Positions 25,690-37,868 of a DNA stretch of 64,000 nucleotides are shown piece after piece. The notes under the pieces are model-generated. The model was not told where the DNA came from. It ran no database searches and was given only the letters and a program-made list of their open reading frames with translations. A program made the position numbers and the translations under genes. Each line of letters opens with the position of its first letter. Positions within the stretch are counted from its first letter, which is position 1. Source of the DNA: Cololabis saira (Eukaryota > Chordata > Actinopteri > Beloniformes > Belonidae); assembly GCF_033807715.1 (NCBI RefSeq), contig NC_084597.1:5512847-5576846 (forward strand), read 5' to 3'.

Positions 25690-27170
25690 CTTCTGTATGT
25701 ATTTCTTTGATTATTATTCTGTTCCTTATGTGATGCATCATACATGATACAAATGTAACTCCCTGCATTCATGGCTGGTCCTGGATCATCAAAGAAGTGA
25801 CTGGAAATTAAATGTTTGAGTTTAGGATATTGTAGGAGGCTAGTTTCATTATGCCTTGATCTTTGTTCATTCTTTGTTTGTGTTGTATTTATTTATTTTT
25901 GTTATTATTTTGTCCATTCTTTCTTTTCTTATTTTATTTTATTTTATTTTAATGTTTAATTTTCATATTCTCTATGGCATATGATATGATATTGTGAGGA
26001 AGGGACAGGACTAAATAAGCGTTCTGCTTCCTCCTGTTCCCTCTCCAACACATTATTTTGCTGTTGTTCTTTATTTCTGGATGAAACTGTTAAATTGTTT
26101 AGCTTTTTTTGATATTTTGACGCTTTAATTTGATGGTGATTTGTTGTTGTTCGGGATAAAGCCAACATTAAACAATACTTACAAATGATCTTCACTCAAG
26201 CACTGAATTTCCAGGAATTTTTAATCATATTCTGAAGTTTCTCTGATACTTTACTTGTTCCAATTTTGGTCCACATATCCTATTCCTCACATATCATAAA
26301 TATAGATATATTTTCAATAGGAAAGGCTCGTGCAGGTCCACTCCAGATTAGATGGCAACAACTGAAGCTGCTCCAGCAAGATGAGCAGCTTCCTAATGTT
26401 TCACTGAATCAGAGTCTGCAGGGATGACAATAGCATCTCTGCAAGATATTATCTTATTCCAGCACTGCCAAGAAACATAATAATAACGTAGATGAATATG
26501 TCTTATTGGATAACTGACCCTGACCGGCTACTTCTGCTCACATTTCTGCCTTCAACTTGCCAGCCCCGATTTTTGAACCAAATTTAAAAGTATTGCAACA
26601 AAACTGCCCCACTATAATATAAAAGATTGAAACAAACACAAAAGCTTTATATTCTTCTGTAAAAATCTGTTATAAAATCTCTCCAGGAAACCAACCAGGG
26701 GGATTCAGCCTTAAAGAGATTCAGGCTATTACAATTGTTCTGCCATTTAGCTTTGATTTTACCAATAAAGGCAATCTTACTCAACTGCAGCTATTATTTA
26801 GCAGACAGACTTTAAATCACTGAGCTTTTTTGGTTCTTTTGAGAATAAGATTTTAAATTGAAAATCCTGCTCTGCTGCTTTGGGGTAGTGCATCTGCAAT
26901 GAGATCTCTCTTGGCTAAATTAAATTGCTAGAAAATAGTCCATCAAAATTGTATTTTTGTTGTAACTTGAAATAAATGACATGTGCCATATCTTTTTAGC
27001 TTTTTTTCTGACTGCTGCACCCTTTTGACGCCTTGTTTTTTAATTTTTTTTTGGGTGGGGGGGGGCAGTTGCCAGTCCAGTATTTGGCCACTTTACATTA
27101 TTAGTCCTCCACCTCTCTGATAGGAGGAGCTCTGGATTGTGTTGCACCAATAATTGGATGTACAGTACCT
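25690..27170. other. Unassigned AT-rich interval
   Basis: No domain-bearing frame, RNA gene or element terminus recognised. Short homopolymers such as the T/G run at 27040-27065 are present. It may include unique host sequence. Confidence 0.4.
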
Positions 27171-27179
27171 GTCACTCAA

Positions 27180-28110
27180 GTTTAGTTTAGTTTTATTTGG
27201 TCCATTAGCAAATCAAAACATGCACCACAGTAAAGCTGGATATATAAATAAATGAACCAAAAAAGGTGTAGACTGAAGCCGTAGCTTATATAATGCCTAC
27301 CCTTTTTACATCACATCACAACAAATCAAAATAAAAGGTATTACAGAGATCAATTACAACAAGAGCATGTGATATAGAGGATTTACAGGAGAAGCTGCTC
27401 TTGGTCATAGTTTATATTTATCAATTGCCCTAAGTTTAAACATTTTTTTTGAATTTGCAGAGAGAACTACACATTTTTAGCTCATCCCAGAGACTATTCC
27501 ACAAGTTTACCCCTTTAACAGAAACACATCTACTTCTAAAGTTTGTCCTTACCTTTATTTTTTAAACATACAAGTTCCCCTGAGTTCATACTGACTTTCT
27601 CTGGTGAAAACATTTCCTGAATGCAGTAAGGAAGTAGGTTGTTGTGTGCCTTATACATTATAAATCAGTCCTTAGCTCAACTAGATCTACACATTTTAAG
27701 GTGTTTAGTTTAATGAAGAGTGGGTTTGTTGGGTCGCAGTATTTTGAATTATTTACAATTCTTATGGCTCTCTTTTGTAATTTGATTATTGGATCAATTT
27801 TTGTTATGTACTGTAAGTATTTCCCCATACCTCCACACAGTAAGTAATATATGGAACAATGAGTGAACAGTACAGTATGTAAGTGGATTTCTGATTTAAA
27901 AGTTATTTTGTCTTGTATAAGATTGCAATGGTTTTGGACAATTTAGATTTAATATGGTTTATATGTGTTTTCCAATCAAGTTTATCATCAATTCCAGTCA
28001 GCTTTGACTGGGTAGGAGTAGCGTACAATGAGGCCTCTTGAATGTGCCTATTGTATTTTTGTAACGTGTCCATTATTGGAATTGATTGATTCTGATTGTA
28101 TTATTTGAAT
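27180..28110 (-). pseudogene. CR1/L2-group LINE 3' half, degenerate
   Basis: On the minus strand, in shifting frames, I read GIDDKLDWKTHINHIKSKLS, then ILYCSLIVPYITYCVEVWG, KIDPIIKLQKRAIRIV, NNLLPYCIQEMF and FRSRCVSVKGVNLWNSLWDE. These are successive post-RT motifs of a CR1/L2-type LINE. Stops and frameshifts separate them. The sequence right of 27400 on the element's sense strand is 3' UTR. Confidence 0.7.
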
Positions 28111-28190
28111 TCAAGAGGATGTAAGACAGTATTTATTTTTGGTACAGCCATAGTTTTCGTAGTTTGCCCATTGTAGTTTCATCCGTGCTG

Positions 28191-28697
28191 TAGGAATGGG
28201 TGATATTTTACCGTTCACGATAAACCGTCAAAAGAATTCTCCACGGTAAGAATTTGTATCTCACGGTAAAAATGATAAATTCCTGTTGATGATGTTTTTG
28301 TGTAAAACTGATTTATGGAAGGAAGGAAGGAAGGAAGGAAGGAAGGAAGGAAGGAAGGAAGGAAGGAAGGAAGGAAGGAAGGAAGGAGGGAAGGAAGGAG
28401 GGAAGGAAGGAAGGAGAGAGCAGGAGGAAAGAAAGAAGGAAGGGAAAAAGAAAGGAAGGAAGGGAAAAGGAAGGAAGAAAGAAAGAAATGAGCCAGAAAG
28501 AAAGAAAGAAAGAAAGAAAGATAAATTCCCATTGATGAGGTTTTTGTGTAACAAACATGGTGGATCTGAGAGCGAAATAGATTTATAGTTAAAAAGGTGG
28601 AGTTGAATTGGTATTTTTTTATCGTCATTTTTATCATTATTGGGATAAATGCCAGAAATATCGTGATACATTTTTTAGTCCATACCGCCCATCCCTA
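28191..28697 (+). mobile_element. Microsatellite-bearing hAT-like element, copy 3 (short arrays)
   Basis: Starts TAGGAATGGGTGATAT and ends ACCGCCCATCCCTA. The flanks ccgtgctg (28183-28190) and ctgtgctg (28698-28705) match at 7 of 8 bases. Its arrays are short and interrupted: (GGAA)n at 28316-28440 with gagagcagg interruptions and only about six GAAA units after atgagccag. Confidence 0.88.
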
Positions 28698-28917
28698 CTG
28701 TGCTGTGGCATTTCTTTTTTTTTTAAATACTCATAGGTACCAGCTATAACAGGCCAGAAGCCTACAGTATAAGACAGTGTGTTGAGGGGTGGCATCCGCT
28801 GTCTGAAATGAGAGAAACAGGAAAACGCACAACGGGCACACAAGCCTTTGGAATCTGCAAGAGAGAAAACAAACAAACAGAGACGGGAACAGGCAGAGAC
28901 ACAAACAGCAACCAGTC

Positions 28918-29445
28918 CAGGGGCCTCATGAACAAAACGTGTGGCGTACAAAAATCGTGCGTACGCCACTTTCTCTGTCCACTGTCGGATGTGCAAAATG
29001 TGATTTGAACGTAGAAAGTTGCGGTCTTTCACGCAGACATCATGTCTGGCGTATTCACTTTTCTGAGGTTTTGTCCGTTGGCGAAACTTCCCTGTGATGC
29101 AGTGAAGTGCAGAATATGAGGAAACGAGACGTCAGTAATAGGTTCACGACCACATGAAGGACACGACAGTCCCCACATCACCAGACACAAGAGTGGAGCT
29201 GCAACAATCTCACAATCAACCACATGATCTGAACAAACAACTAAAGGAGCTCAACGATGGAACCTGCAAATCCTGATGGAGCTTTGGCTCCGTTAGAGGA
29301 ACCTGCTGATGATCAGATCACACCGATCTGCTGGTCCAGGACTAAGACTGGACCATCAACTGGTTTAGTCTGGATCTGCTGGTCCAGGACTAAGACTGGA
29401 CCATCAGCTGCAGCTGCTACAGGTCGGACATCTCTGTCGCCATGA
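28918..29445. mobile_element. TIR element left end (GGGGCCTCAT) with a 48-bp direct repeat
   Basis: ggggcctcatgaacaaaacg at the left faces aaatgaggcccc at 34792-34803, which may be the opposite end of the same element or a relative. At 29325-29410 the segment ggtccaggactaagactgg occurs twice with a 48-bp period. No transposase frame was found between. Confidence 0.4.
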
Positions 29446-29675
29446 CGACCGTATAGGACGCCTACTGGAGATTAAAGCTAGATCCTAAAACATCCCATAA
29501 CTGTGTCTGGACAGAAAAACATTAAAATACATTTTGCAGCGAAAAACCGGTTCTGTAAGTTTGTCTTTTAAAATAAAACTAAGATCTCACAGAAAGGTTG
29601 GTTGGTACGAACTGATGTGACTCAGAAATGAATGAATTAAGTTTTTATTGAATTTTTAGGCGACTTTCAGAGTCT

Positions 29676-30372
29676 GAGGCTATGTACACACGTAGCCGGG
29701 TATTTTTTAAAACCGAATATTTCCACCCTTCGTTTATAAAATAATTTGTATCCACATTACATCGTTTTAAAAAAAAAAACCTTCCACACGTAACCGAAGA
29801 TCTGCGTTTTCGACCACATTCATAAGCATTCTAACCTGTAGATCATCTGTTCTTCCGGCCTTCGGGCCTCTGCGGCGCAGCTTCCCCGGGAGCGGCGTCT
29901 CCTTCTCGGGTACGAGAAGGAGGGTAACGAGCTCGAGTCCCCCCATGTCCCACCACGGAGCTGCCGCGTTAAATCAACGCAGCCCTACGCCGTAGGGTAA
30001 GGCGTACGGTGCGCGTCGCCGCGTACCCTACGGCGTAGGCTCTGCGTCGGTGTAACGGTGTCAAGAGCAGAGACCGTTTATTTAATAAATAGCTCGGAGA
30101 ACAGATGCTGGATCATCTGTAGTTCTGTAGTAAACAAAGGTCGCACGTTAGAGCAGATTGTTGTTTTGGCGCATAATGTGACGTTCGAAAACGCAAAACT
30201 CCGGTTGTGTGTGTCTACACGCATCTACATAAACGGAGTTTTCAAAAATCTTCCCTTTGCCTGGAGTTTTTTTAAACATTCGTTTATTTGCGTTTTCATG
30301 TGGATGACAGGTCCAAACGTAGGAAAATATCTTCGGTTTAGCAGATACCCGGCTACGTGTGGACGGGGCCTG
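29676..30372. mobile_element. TIR element with cacacgtagccgggta ends
   Basis: gtacacacgtagccgggtat at the left and atacccggctacgtgtggac at the right are inverted. Subterminal aaaaccgaatat and tcttcggttt extend the symmetry. A palindromic MITE sits inside at 29957-30056. No matched TSD was found. Confidence 0.7.
29957..30056. mobile_element. Palindromic CpG-rich MITE, partial copy
   Basis: gttaaatcaacgcagcccta, gtgcgcgtcgccgcgtaccc and tacggcgtaggctctgcgtc match the family at 8690 and 63748. The outer tttatggttc ends are missing at both sides. Confidence 0.65.
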
Positions 30373-31457
30373 AAATTAGTCGGCTGCAGGTGCTGCAGGA
30401 CTCCAAAAAGTGTTTCTCCGGTGATGGACCGGGATCTAGACCGGTCTCTCCTCCTGCGGATGCAACACTCCAAGTTACAGCGACTTTGCTCTTTATTTCT
30501 CACGTTTGCACCTCGATAATCCCGTCGGCACAAATTGTCTTTCTGCAGCGGAGGAATCAGATCGTGATGCGTCATGTTTTAAATACAAGTTTATATTGTT
30601 CATATTGCTTATGAGAGAGGCGATCGCGGACATCCACAATGTGTAAAACTCAATAAACTTACATTGGGCTTAATCCGTCAGTATATAATACGCGTGACAA
30701 TAAAGCGGAACGAGGAGCCGTTTTTCATCCACCAATTTAAGTTCTGGTGTCGGTTCTTAAAATACAAACAAGAAAAGCAGAGTGTAATGATGCACTGACG
30801 CTGCCCATAAACATTCACAAACCCGTACGATCATAATAAAACCACAACTCTTCACGGAACGCAACACAAAGCAAAGAACAACAATACCCATAATGCAATG
30901 CAGCTGAAATCGGGAGAAATGTCTTTTCGGAGTGCTTTTTTCTTTTTTCTCGAAGTGCATAATGAAAAAAAAATCTTCCTCCTCTAAAATATTATTTTTA
31001 TTTTTCTCCTGCCGGGCCCTAATATTCTTTGCACCTGCGAATTTTGCAAGTGCATTCAAACATTCTTCTGTTCAGAGGCCAATGATTACAGAAGACACAA
31101 GAAAAGTAGAAAAGAATGACTCCACTACAACATCCAAGACAAAAGGCTCACCTTATGCTGCCATCATGCCTAAAGCCTGCCTGCACAGTCCTTAAAGGGA
31201 ACTTGGTGAGTCACAGTTTACGATGTGTTGTTATTTAAAGCAGAAGCTAGTTTCCTTCTTTTTAGAAGGGGGGAGGTGTTCATGTGCACAACCTGTGGGC
31301 TGTACTACAAGGGGGGAGATAAGCAGTAAATGATGTCGAGTCTAAAGCCAGAGACATGTCAGTGGCTCTGTTTTAACTTGGCCAGATCGCCATGGTAACC
31401 TAATCTGAACTCATAACCTTCTCTAGAGCAGTTTGTTTTCTGAGTTTCAGATGTAAC
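30373..31457. other. Mostly unassigned; short hAT arm near 30935-30980
   Basis: ttttctcgaagtgcataatg at about 30946 is the complement of the arm cattatgcacttcgagaaaa of the hAT family at 36356, so a small fragment of that family lies here. Nothing else is recognised. Confidence 0.4.
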
Positions 31458-31672
31458 TGCCTGCATAATCCTCCCCTGATTCTTTTTATGACCACATCCC
31501 AGATGGAATTATGCTGGAACAACATTTAAATATAATCACGCATAAGTACTAAATATTTGTGTCTCACACTGGGATCAAACTGCAAGCTCTTGATGGACAA
31601 AATTAAATAAATTGACTGTCTTGAAAACAAGCAAATTTATTTATCGAATTCCGTGCTTATGTAATTGTGGAT
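31458..31672 (+). repeat. Unclassified repeat, inverted partner of 13795-14003
   Basis: Contains taactgcctgcataatcctc, atggaattatgctggaacaa and gtctcacactgggatcaaac in the same order as the complement of 13795-14003, with small indels (an extra atataatcacgcat here). Its right end abuts a Helitron-like hairpin end. Confidence 0.75.
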
Positions 31673-31677
31673 TTTTA

Positions 31678-33222
31678 TTAGGGCTGGAGCACTGACAGTG
31701 CGAAGGCCCTATTCTATCTGTAGGAATTTTTCTTGTTTTTCTTGTTTTTCTCATTTTTCTCGCTTATTTTTTTGTTTTTGTTTTTTTCCTTCTTCCGAGA
31801 AAATGAGGGCCTTTTTGCCCCCCTAAACCTGCCCCAAAAATCACTAAATTTTGCACCCAAGCCAGGCCTGGAGAAAAATGTGATATTTAAAGGAGCTTGA
31901 GGCCGGATTGAGGCAGAATTTATGAAAAAAATTCGTATACGTTTTAAGTTTTCTAGTAATAATGTCAGATGAATCGTTCCAAACCCAAAAGAATGAGCCC
32001 TCTAGTGTATCTCTCCTTTGCCTTGAACAGGCTGTGTGCTGCAAAATGTGCTGCAATTCGGGCCCAAATTTCCCCCTCTGGGCTGTGGATGTGACGTCAC
32101 ATGACGCTGCATGAGCGTTCTCCCCGTTCTCCCGTGCCGGCTTCACTGTTGGCTGCAGTACCCCCAACGGCCGTTGTGGTGAAGGGTGGCGCTAGAGAGT
32201 CTCATTTCTTAAAAGGAGCCTCAAGCTCCTTTAATGCTTTGCATTAATGGGCGTGGCCTAACGGCTCAACAGCGCCCCCTTGAAAACTTTGTGCCTCAAG
32301 CCCCAAAATACGGTTTGACGTACATGCACGAAAATCGCTACACACCTGTATCATGTCACAACTTAAAGAAAAGTCTCTTGGCGCCATGGCCGAAACCGAA
32401 CAGGAAGTCGTCCATTTTTAATTAATCGTGTAATTTTGGGGCAATTTATGCCATTCCTTCGACAGTTAATGCGGCCCGAACCGTAACGTGCCCCCAGGTG
32501 TGTTATACATCAAAATGTGCGTCTCCATCCTGCGACGACGCGCATTACTTTTCTCAGTCAAAAGTGTTACCGTGGCGACGATAGATGCCAAAAAGCGCGC
32601 CCCCCCTTCATCTGATTTGTCCATATTTGATATTTCCTACTTTCTGCCAGAACTTTTGAATGGTTTGATATAAACAGTCATGGGTGGTGTCATCTGACTC
32701 GGTATTGAGTACCTGACCTTCATTGGCATGAATTAGCCCCGCCCTTTTTTCTGATTGGTCAATATTTGATAGATCCTATTTTCTGCCATAACTTTTGAAT
32801 GGTATGACATACAGAGTCGTGGGTGGTGTCATCGGACTCGGTTTTGACCCCTTCACCTTAATTGGTGCAAATTAGCCCTGCCCCTTCTTGTGATTGGTCG
32901 ATATGTGATAGTTCCTATTTTCTGCAATAACTTTTCGATGTTTGACATAAAGAGTCGTGGGTGGTGTCATCGGACTCAGTTTTGAGTCCTTGAACATAAT
33001 TGCTGCAAATTAGGCCCGCCCCTTCATCTGATTGGTCGATATCTGATAGTTCCAACTTTCTGCCATAACTTTTGAATGGTTTGACATAGAGAGTCGTGGG
33101 TGGTTTCATCTGCCCAATGTCCAGTCCTGAAGAATCTACATGCGAGTCATACAAGCTTCCACTGCAGCCTGAACCTGCACAAGGGTGCAAGGACCCGTTC
33201 ATCGCTGCTTGCAGCTTTAATT
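31678..33222 (+). mobile_element. Helitron-like repeat, long copy
   Basis: Begins ttagggctggagcactgaca with the GCACTG-A-CAGTGC stem and GGCCCT arm. Read on the other strand the element ends in a hairpin followed by CTAA next to T, which is how Helitrons end. The body has atgggcgtggcctaacgg, tgatttgtccatatttgat-type units and several copies of agtcgtgggtggtgtcatc spaced about 140 bp apart. It ends gggcccg-like, cgctgcttgcagctttaatt. It is interrupted by the TA-flanked insert at 31890. No Rep/helicase frame is present, so it would be non-autonomous. The assignment is an inference. Confidence 0.65.
31890..32231. mobile_element. Small TIR insert in the Helitron-like copy
   Basis: aaggagcttgaggc at the left and gcctcaagctcctt at the right are perfect inverted repeats of 14 bp, flanked by TA on both sides. 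Uninterrupted copies (56670, 57740) read gatatttaatggtttgcatt at the same point, confirming the insertion site. Confidence 0.8.
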
Positions 33223-34560
33223 ATTATTATTATTGTTTTCAGGACTGGATGTTTTATATAGTTGGTCCAACAGAGATTTTAAGACAAACCAAAAATGTAC
33301 CCTTTTGACCAGAAATCAATGCAGAATTAACAACTCATGATGTAAACACGTCCAAACCCATTGGGCTCCAAAGACACTTGGTAGCTAAACAACATGCAGA
33401 GTGAATATTCTGTTATTATATGAAGACTGTATTGGATATGTTACTTTTTTATGATTTTCACATTCTTAACAATGCCTTCACTGGATTATTCTGTAAAACA
33501 GTAGACAGGTTGATCTTCACATGAAGGAAGTGTCAAGAGATCAGGGGATTTTCTGTGAAGGAAGTGTGAGACGATGCATGATAGACAGATAATTAGAGAC
33601 TGAAGTGGAACAGCAAAAATGCATGACTTTCATTTCACTTGTTTTGCACATGGGAAATTTAATGCTAGAATCAGGAGTTCATTATGTGGAACATATGTCA
33701 AACATGTACGTCACTCATGACGGATGTGGTTTTGGAAGATTTGTATGGTGCAAATATGTGGAGCACATGTGCAGAAGAAATGGAGACAGCAGGAACAAGC
33801 AAAATGTTTTTATTATTAAAAGATAGGAACAATGTCAGCAAAAAAGGGAACACAAGTGACTAGGATAACAGAAAACCAGCAGGGAGGGAAGGGAAAACAG
33901 GAAAATATACTGTAGACACGGGCTCACAAGACACAGGTGTGAACAATCAGAAAGTCTAAACTAAAGCAAAGAATAACACTTTCAGAAACACAAAACAAAT
34001 GTTTCGAAGCAAAGAATAAAGGATCATTCATGACGGATGAACCCAAACCGATTCCCCAACACATGTAGGATGACTAGACTCTGCAGTTAATGTCTTTTAC
34101 TTTTTTGTGGTCCTGTGGTCCTGTGGTTTTGTGGCTCTGAGGGGAGGAGGGGGAGCGGGGCTCCGCTCCTGTCTTTGCATCGCTTTCGCACAGACAGTCC
34201 TGAGGATTTGCAATCACAGGCTGAGCCTACCGTTAGTTTTTAAACTGTAAAGTGGGGGGGACAAATACATGATTTTGAAAAGTGGGGGGGGACATGTCCC
34301 CCCTGTCCCCAGTGGTAATTGCGTCGTGGCACTAACGGGCAGCAACGGCGTGCTGCCACTCACTCGCTTTATTTTATTGTATACTATTTATATACTTATT
34401 CTAACTTTTACTGTGACCACCAAATAATATGGTTTTCCTGTCCTCCACATCATCTACAACATCTAGATCTAAGTCTCCGTGAAAGTCAGTGTCATGGTGG
34501 CTGGACACCCTCTCATTCATTCTGACGCCAAACAGGCTGCAGGAAGCCACTGCGCATGCT
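33223..34560. other. Mostly unassigned; G-rich repeat piece near 34245-34330
   Basis: aaagtgggggggacaaat and agtggggggggacatgtccc at 34245-34310 look like the end of an interspersed repeat. No coding feature is seen elsewhere. Confidence 0.35.
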
Positions 34561-34803
34561 CAGTAGACTCATCCATATGCATTTATGGTAGAAAGTGGGC
34601 GTGTAGAGGCCGGGGTATGAGGCGGATTCAGCTGAGCAACCTTCCAGCTGGACTGTGATTTATAAAGCGAACATTGCATGCAGATGTGTGTGCACATGGT
34701 TTTATAGATCCAGATTTTTTTTTGCGCCCCGCATTTTCGGCTTTTGGGTGTACGTGCACTTTTAGTATGAATCCTACACACTCCATTTTAAATGAGGCCC
34801 CAG
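34561..34803. mobile_element. TIR element right end (ATGAGGCCCC)
   Basis: The terminal aaatgaggcccc is the complement of ggggcctcat at 28918. The 200 bp before it contain gtgtacgtgcact and tttataaagcg, which resemble other TIR-element subterminal regions. Whether the two ends belong to one element is unresolved. Confidence 0.4.
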
Positions 34804-36140
34804 GTCTTGTCTTGGTCTCAACAGTCTTTGGTCCTGGTTTTGTCTCGGGTCTCAGGGTCTTTCCAGGTCTCGGACTCGGATAACTGAGAGTCCGTTGCAC
34901 ACCAAGGTGACAGAATCTTCTATCAGATTCAGTGTAATCTGATTATTTTAATGGTAAAAAATATAATTTCAATATTTAATATTTAAAATTCAAGTTTCAT
35001 TTCCAAATTCAGGCCAATTTAAATCGGTAACATTTAATCTTCATTCCTTTTCTGAGGTGGAGGGGGGTGTTGGAGCTGGTTATTCTGTTAGAGGACTGTG
35101 GGACTAGTTAGTAGTCGTGTCAATCCTTAAAAGCACTGGAGTAAATCCTCCAATAGTGTAGAAATGTAATATATTCAAACGGTTTTATCTCACCTGATTA
35201 TTAACTTTTTCTTAAGTTTGTTTCACAGGAAGCAAAGCAAAATTATTCCTACAGGACATTCTACTGTAACCATGGTAATAAAATGATAGTATAATCTGTC
35301 ATACAGTTGTTTCGGAGATCGTGTCACCAGTATATTCCTCAGAAAATTTAACAAAGTATAAGTAGACCTTTGTCTTATAGATAACCAGCCTAGATTCATA
35401 TGATGCTGGAATCCGCTTCAACAACCAACAATAAAAATAACAAAAAATAAAGACTAAAATAATTTAGTTGAGTTGAGTTGAGAGTAAAAGAATTTAGCAG
35501 CAAATCATTGCTTTAAATGCCCAACTTAAACTTTAGGAGGTCGACTTAAAAACAACAGTCTATAGGTAAAGAATCACTTTATTCTTGTCAAGGTTTCAGC
35601 TTTTTACTCTTTAAATAGAGTCACATATCTGCTTCATAAACTCTGAGCTCTCAACCCTTTGATCAAAGTTTGTCTTATGAAAATTAATTAGTAACAAGTG
35701 ATTTTTTTTAACCCGTGCTGATGTTTTGTCGCTGGCCTCAACTATACCAAACAGAGAAGATGGTGTACAGGAAACGACAGAACAAGGTTAACTAATCTCA
35801 TTTCCAGCTATTCATCGTGGCCATGTTCCTCCACCTTTGGGTGCTCAAGGGTGCGATCCTTTGAGCTGCGTTTTTGCACCGCAGACAAAGACACAAAGGC
35901 CACGTCCTTTCAAGGTTGTGTGATTATTGGAAATGCTTCTGAGAAATGTACACAGTGTCCTTCCAGCTGATGTGACACTGAGAGACTGATGTCATCACAG
36001 TTGCATGAATGAGCAAAATAGAAATACCGGAGCAGAAGAGGAGGGACTTTTGCCAAATTATAGTGTGAGGTTTGCAGAATGCAGGCGTTTTTCACAAGTG
36101 AATTGAATTAAATGATAATTAATTAATCCTGAAAGAAGAA
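34804..36140. other. Unassigned interval
   Basis: I see no domain-bearing frame, RNA gene or terminal repeat. Possibly unique host intergenic sequence. Confidence 0.4.
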
Positions 36141-36355
36141 GTTTATAGGATTCGAAAGCAAATGGTGTAAATCTTCTCCGTTATGGAGAAACAATAATAT
36201 GTTGACTGGAGGGAGACCTTTTGTCTTTAGAGCTTGGGAAGAGAAGGGCATTAGGATTCTGCAAGATATCAACGGTTTGAATGACATACTTGATTTCCAA
36301 GTCCTTGTCACAAGATATGGTATCAATAGGATTTCCCTGTTCTTTTACTTTAGAC

Positions 36356-37339
36356 CAGGGGTCGGAACCCAAAATGTTGAAAGAGCCATATTGGACCAAA
36401 AACAAAAAAAACTAATATGTCTGGAGCCGCAAAAATGTCTTGTATAAGCCTTAGAATGAAGGCAACACATGCTGCATGTTTCTATATTAGTTATAACTGG
36501 GGGAAGATTTTTTTTTCATTATGCACTTCGAGAAAAAAGTCAAAATGTCAAGAAAAAAGTCAAAATTTCGAGAAAAAAGTCGAAATGTCAAGATTAATGT
36601 TGAAGTACAATCTTGAGAAAAAAGTTGAAATGTCGGGAAAAAAGTCGATATGTCGAGAAAAAAGCTGAAATGTCAAGATTAATGTTGAAGTACAATCTTG
36701 AGAAAAAAGTTGAAATGTCGAGAAAAAAGTTGAAATGTTGAAAAAAAAGTCGAAATGTCGAGAAAGTCAAAATATCGAGAAAAAAGTCGAAATGTCGAGA
36801 TTAATGTTGAAGTACAATCTCAAGAAAAAAGTCGAAATGTTGAGAAAAAAGTCGAAATATCGAGAAAAAGGTCGAAATGTTGAAAAAAAAGTTTAAATGT
36901 CGAGAAAAAGTCGAAATGTCGAGATTAATGTTGAAGTACAATCTCAAGAAAAAAGTCGAAATGGCGAGAAAAAAGTCGAAATGTCAAGAAAAAAGTAAAG
37001 ATTTAGAGAAAAAACTTGAAATGTCAAGATTAATGTTGAAGTACAATCTTGAGAAAAAGTAGAAATGTTGAGAAAAAAGTCAAAATTTCATGAAAAAAGT
37101 TGAAATGTTGAGATTAATGTTGAAGTACAATCTCGAGAAAAAAGTCGAAATGTTGAGATTAAAAAGGAAAGGAAAAAATAAGAAAAAAAGAGAAAAAGGA
37201 AAAAAAGAAAAAAAAGAAGAATAGAGAAAAAAAGGAAAAAAAGAGAAAAAAAGAAAAAAAAGGTCAAACATTTTTGAAAAAGCTCCAGGAGCCACTAGGG
37301 CGGCGCTAAAGCTCTAGAGCCGCGGGTTGCCGACCCCTG
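36356..37339. mobile_element. hAT-like element with 20-bp-class internal repeats, copy 1
   Basis: Ends CAGGGGTCGGAACCC and GGGTTGCCGACCCCTG are inverted. A perfect 8-bp TSD, ctttagac, lies at 36348-36355 and 37340-37347, within the L1 ORF2 fragment. The interior is filled with variants of aaaaagtcgaaatgtcgaga, and a purine-rich run follows at 37160-37265. Short ORFs (EKKVEMS- type) only translate the repeat. Confidence 0.94.
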
Positions 37340-37868
37340 CTTTAGACTGAGAGCTGCTTGTAGAATCTATAGTTCCCTGGGGTACAGAACTAAAAGATCA
37401 TCCCATTCTTTGTTGATTCCATAGAGCTACTGGCTACATTCCTAGAAATATTCTAACTCGTTTGGAATGACAGCCTGGAATAGTGATATAACAGGTCTGG
37501 GGCTGGAATTGGACTGTGAATCTATTTGGAATAATGTGGCTGGTACGTCGAAAAATCCCAATCATCAGTATATACATTTCAAGTTTAGTCACAGAGCCTG
37601 TGTAACACACAGAATCAGACATCGAATGGGATTAGCGCCTGACCCATGTTGCACATTTTGTGCCCCAGGAACACTGGGCTCATTTATACATATGGTATGG
37701 AAATGCCCAGGAATCGCTGAGTTTTGGGGGAAGGTTATAAAGATTATTTCAGAACTAACGGAGGTACAGTGTCCAGGAGATCCGTTTCTGCCCCTTTTGA
37801 ATGACGACTCTAAACCAGATCTTACCGAAAAGACCCGGAAGGTCCGGCTTGCTGGATTGAGGGCAGCC

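Noticed and set aside
30058..30519. 153-codon ORF within and beyond the cacacgtagccgggta element
   Set aside because: Runs through the MITE and TIR arm with no domain; antisense frame is equally open.
28918..34803. A single 5.9-kb TIR transposon between ggggcctcat and atgaggcccc
   Set aside because: Ends are complementary over only about 10-12 bp, no TSD was found and no transposase lies between; kept as two separate low-confidence termini.
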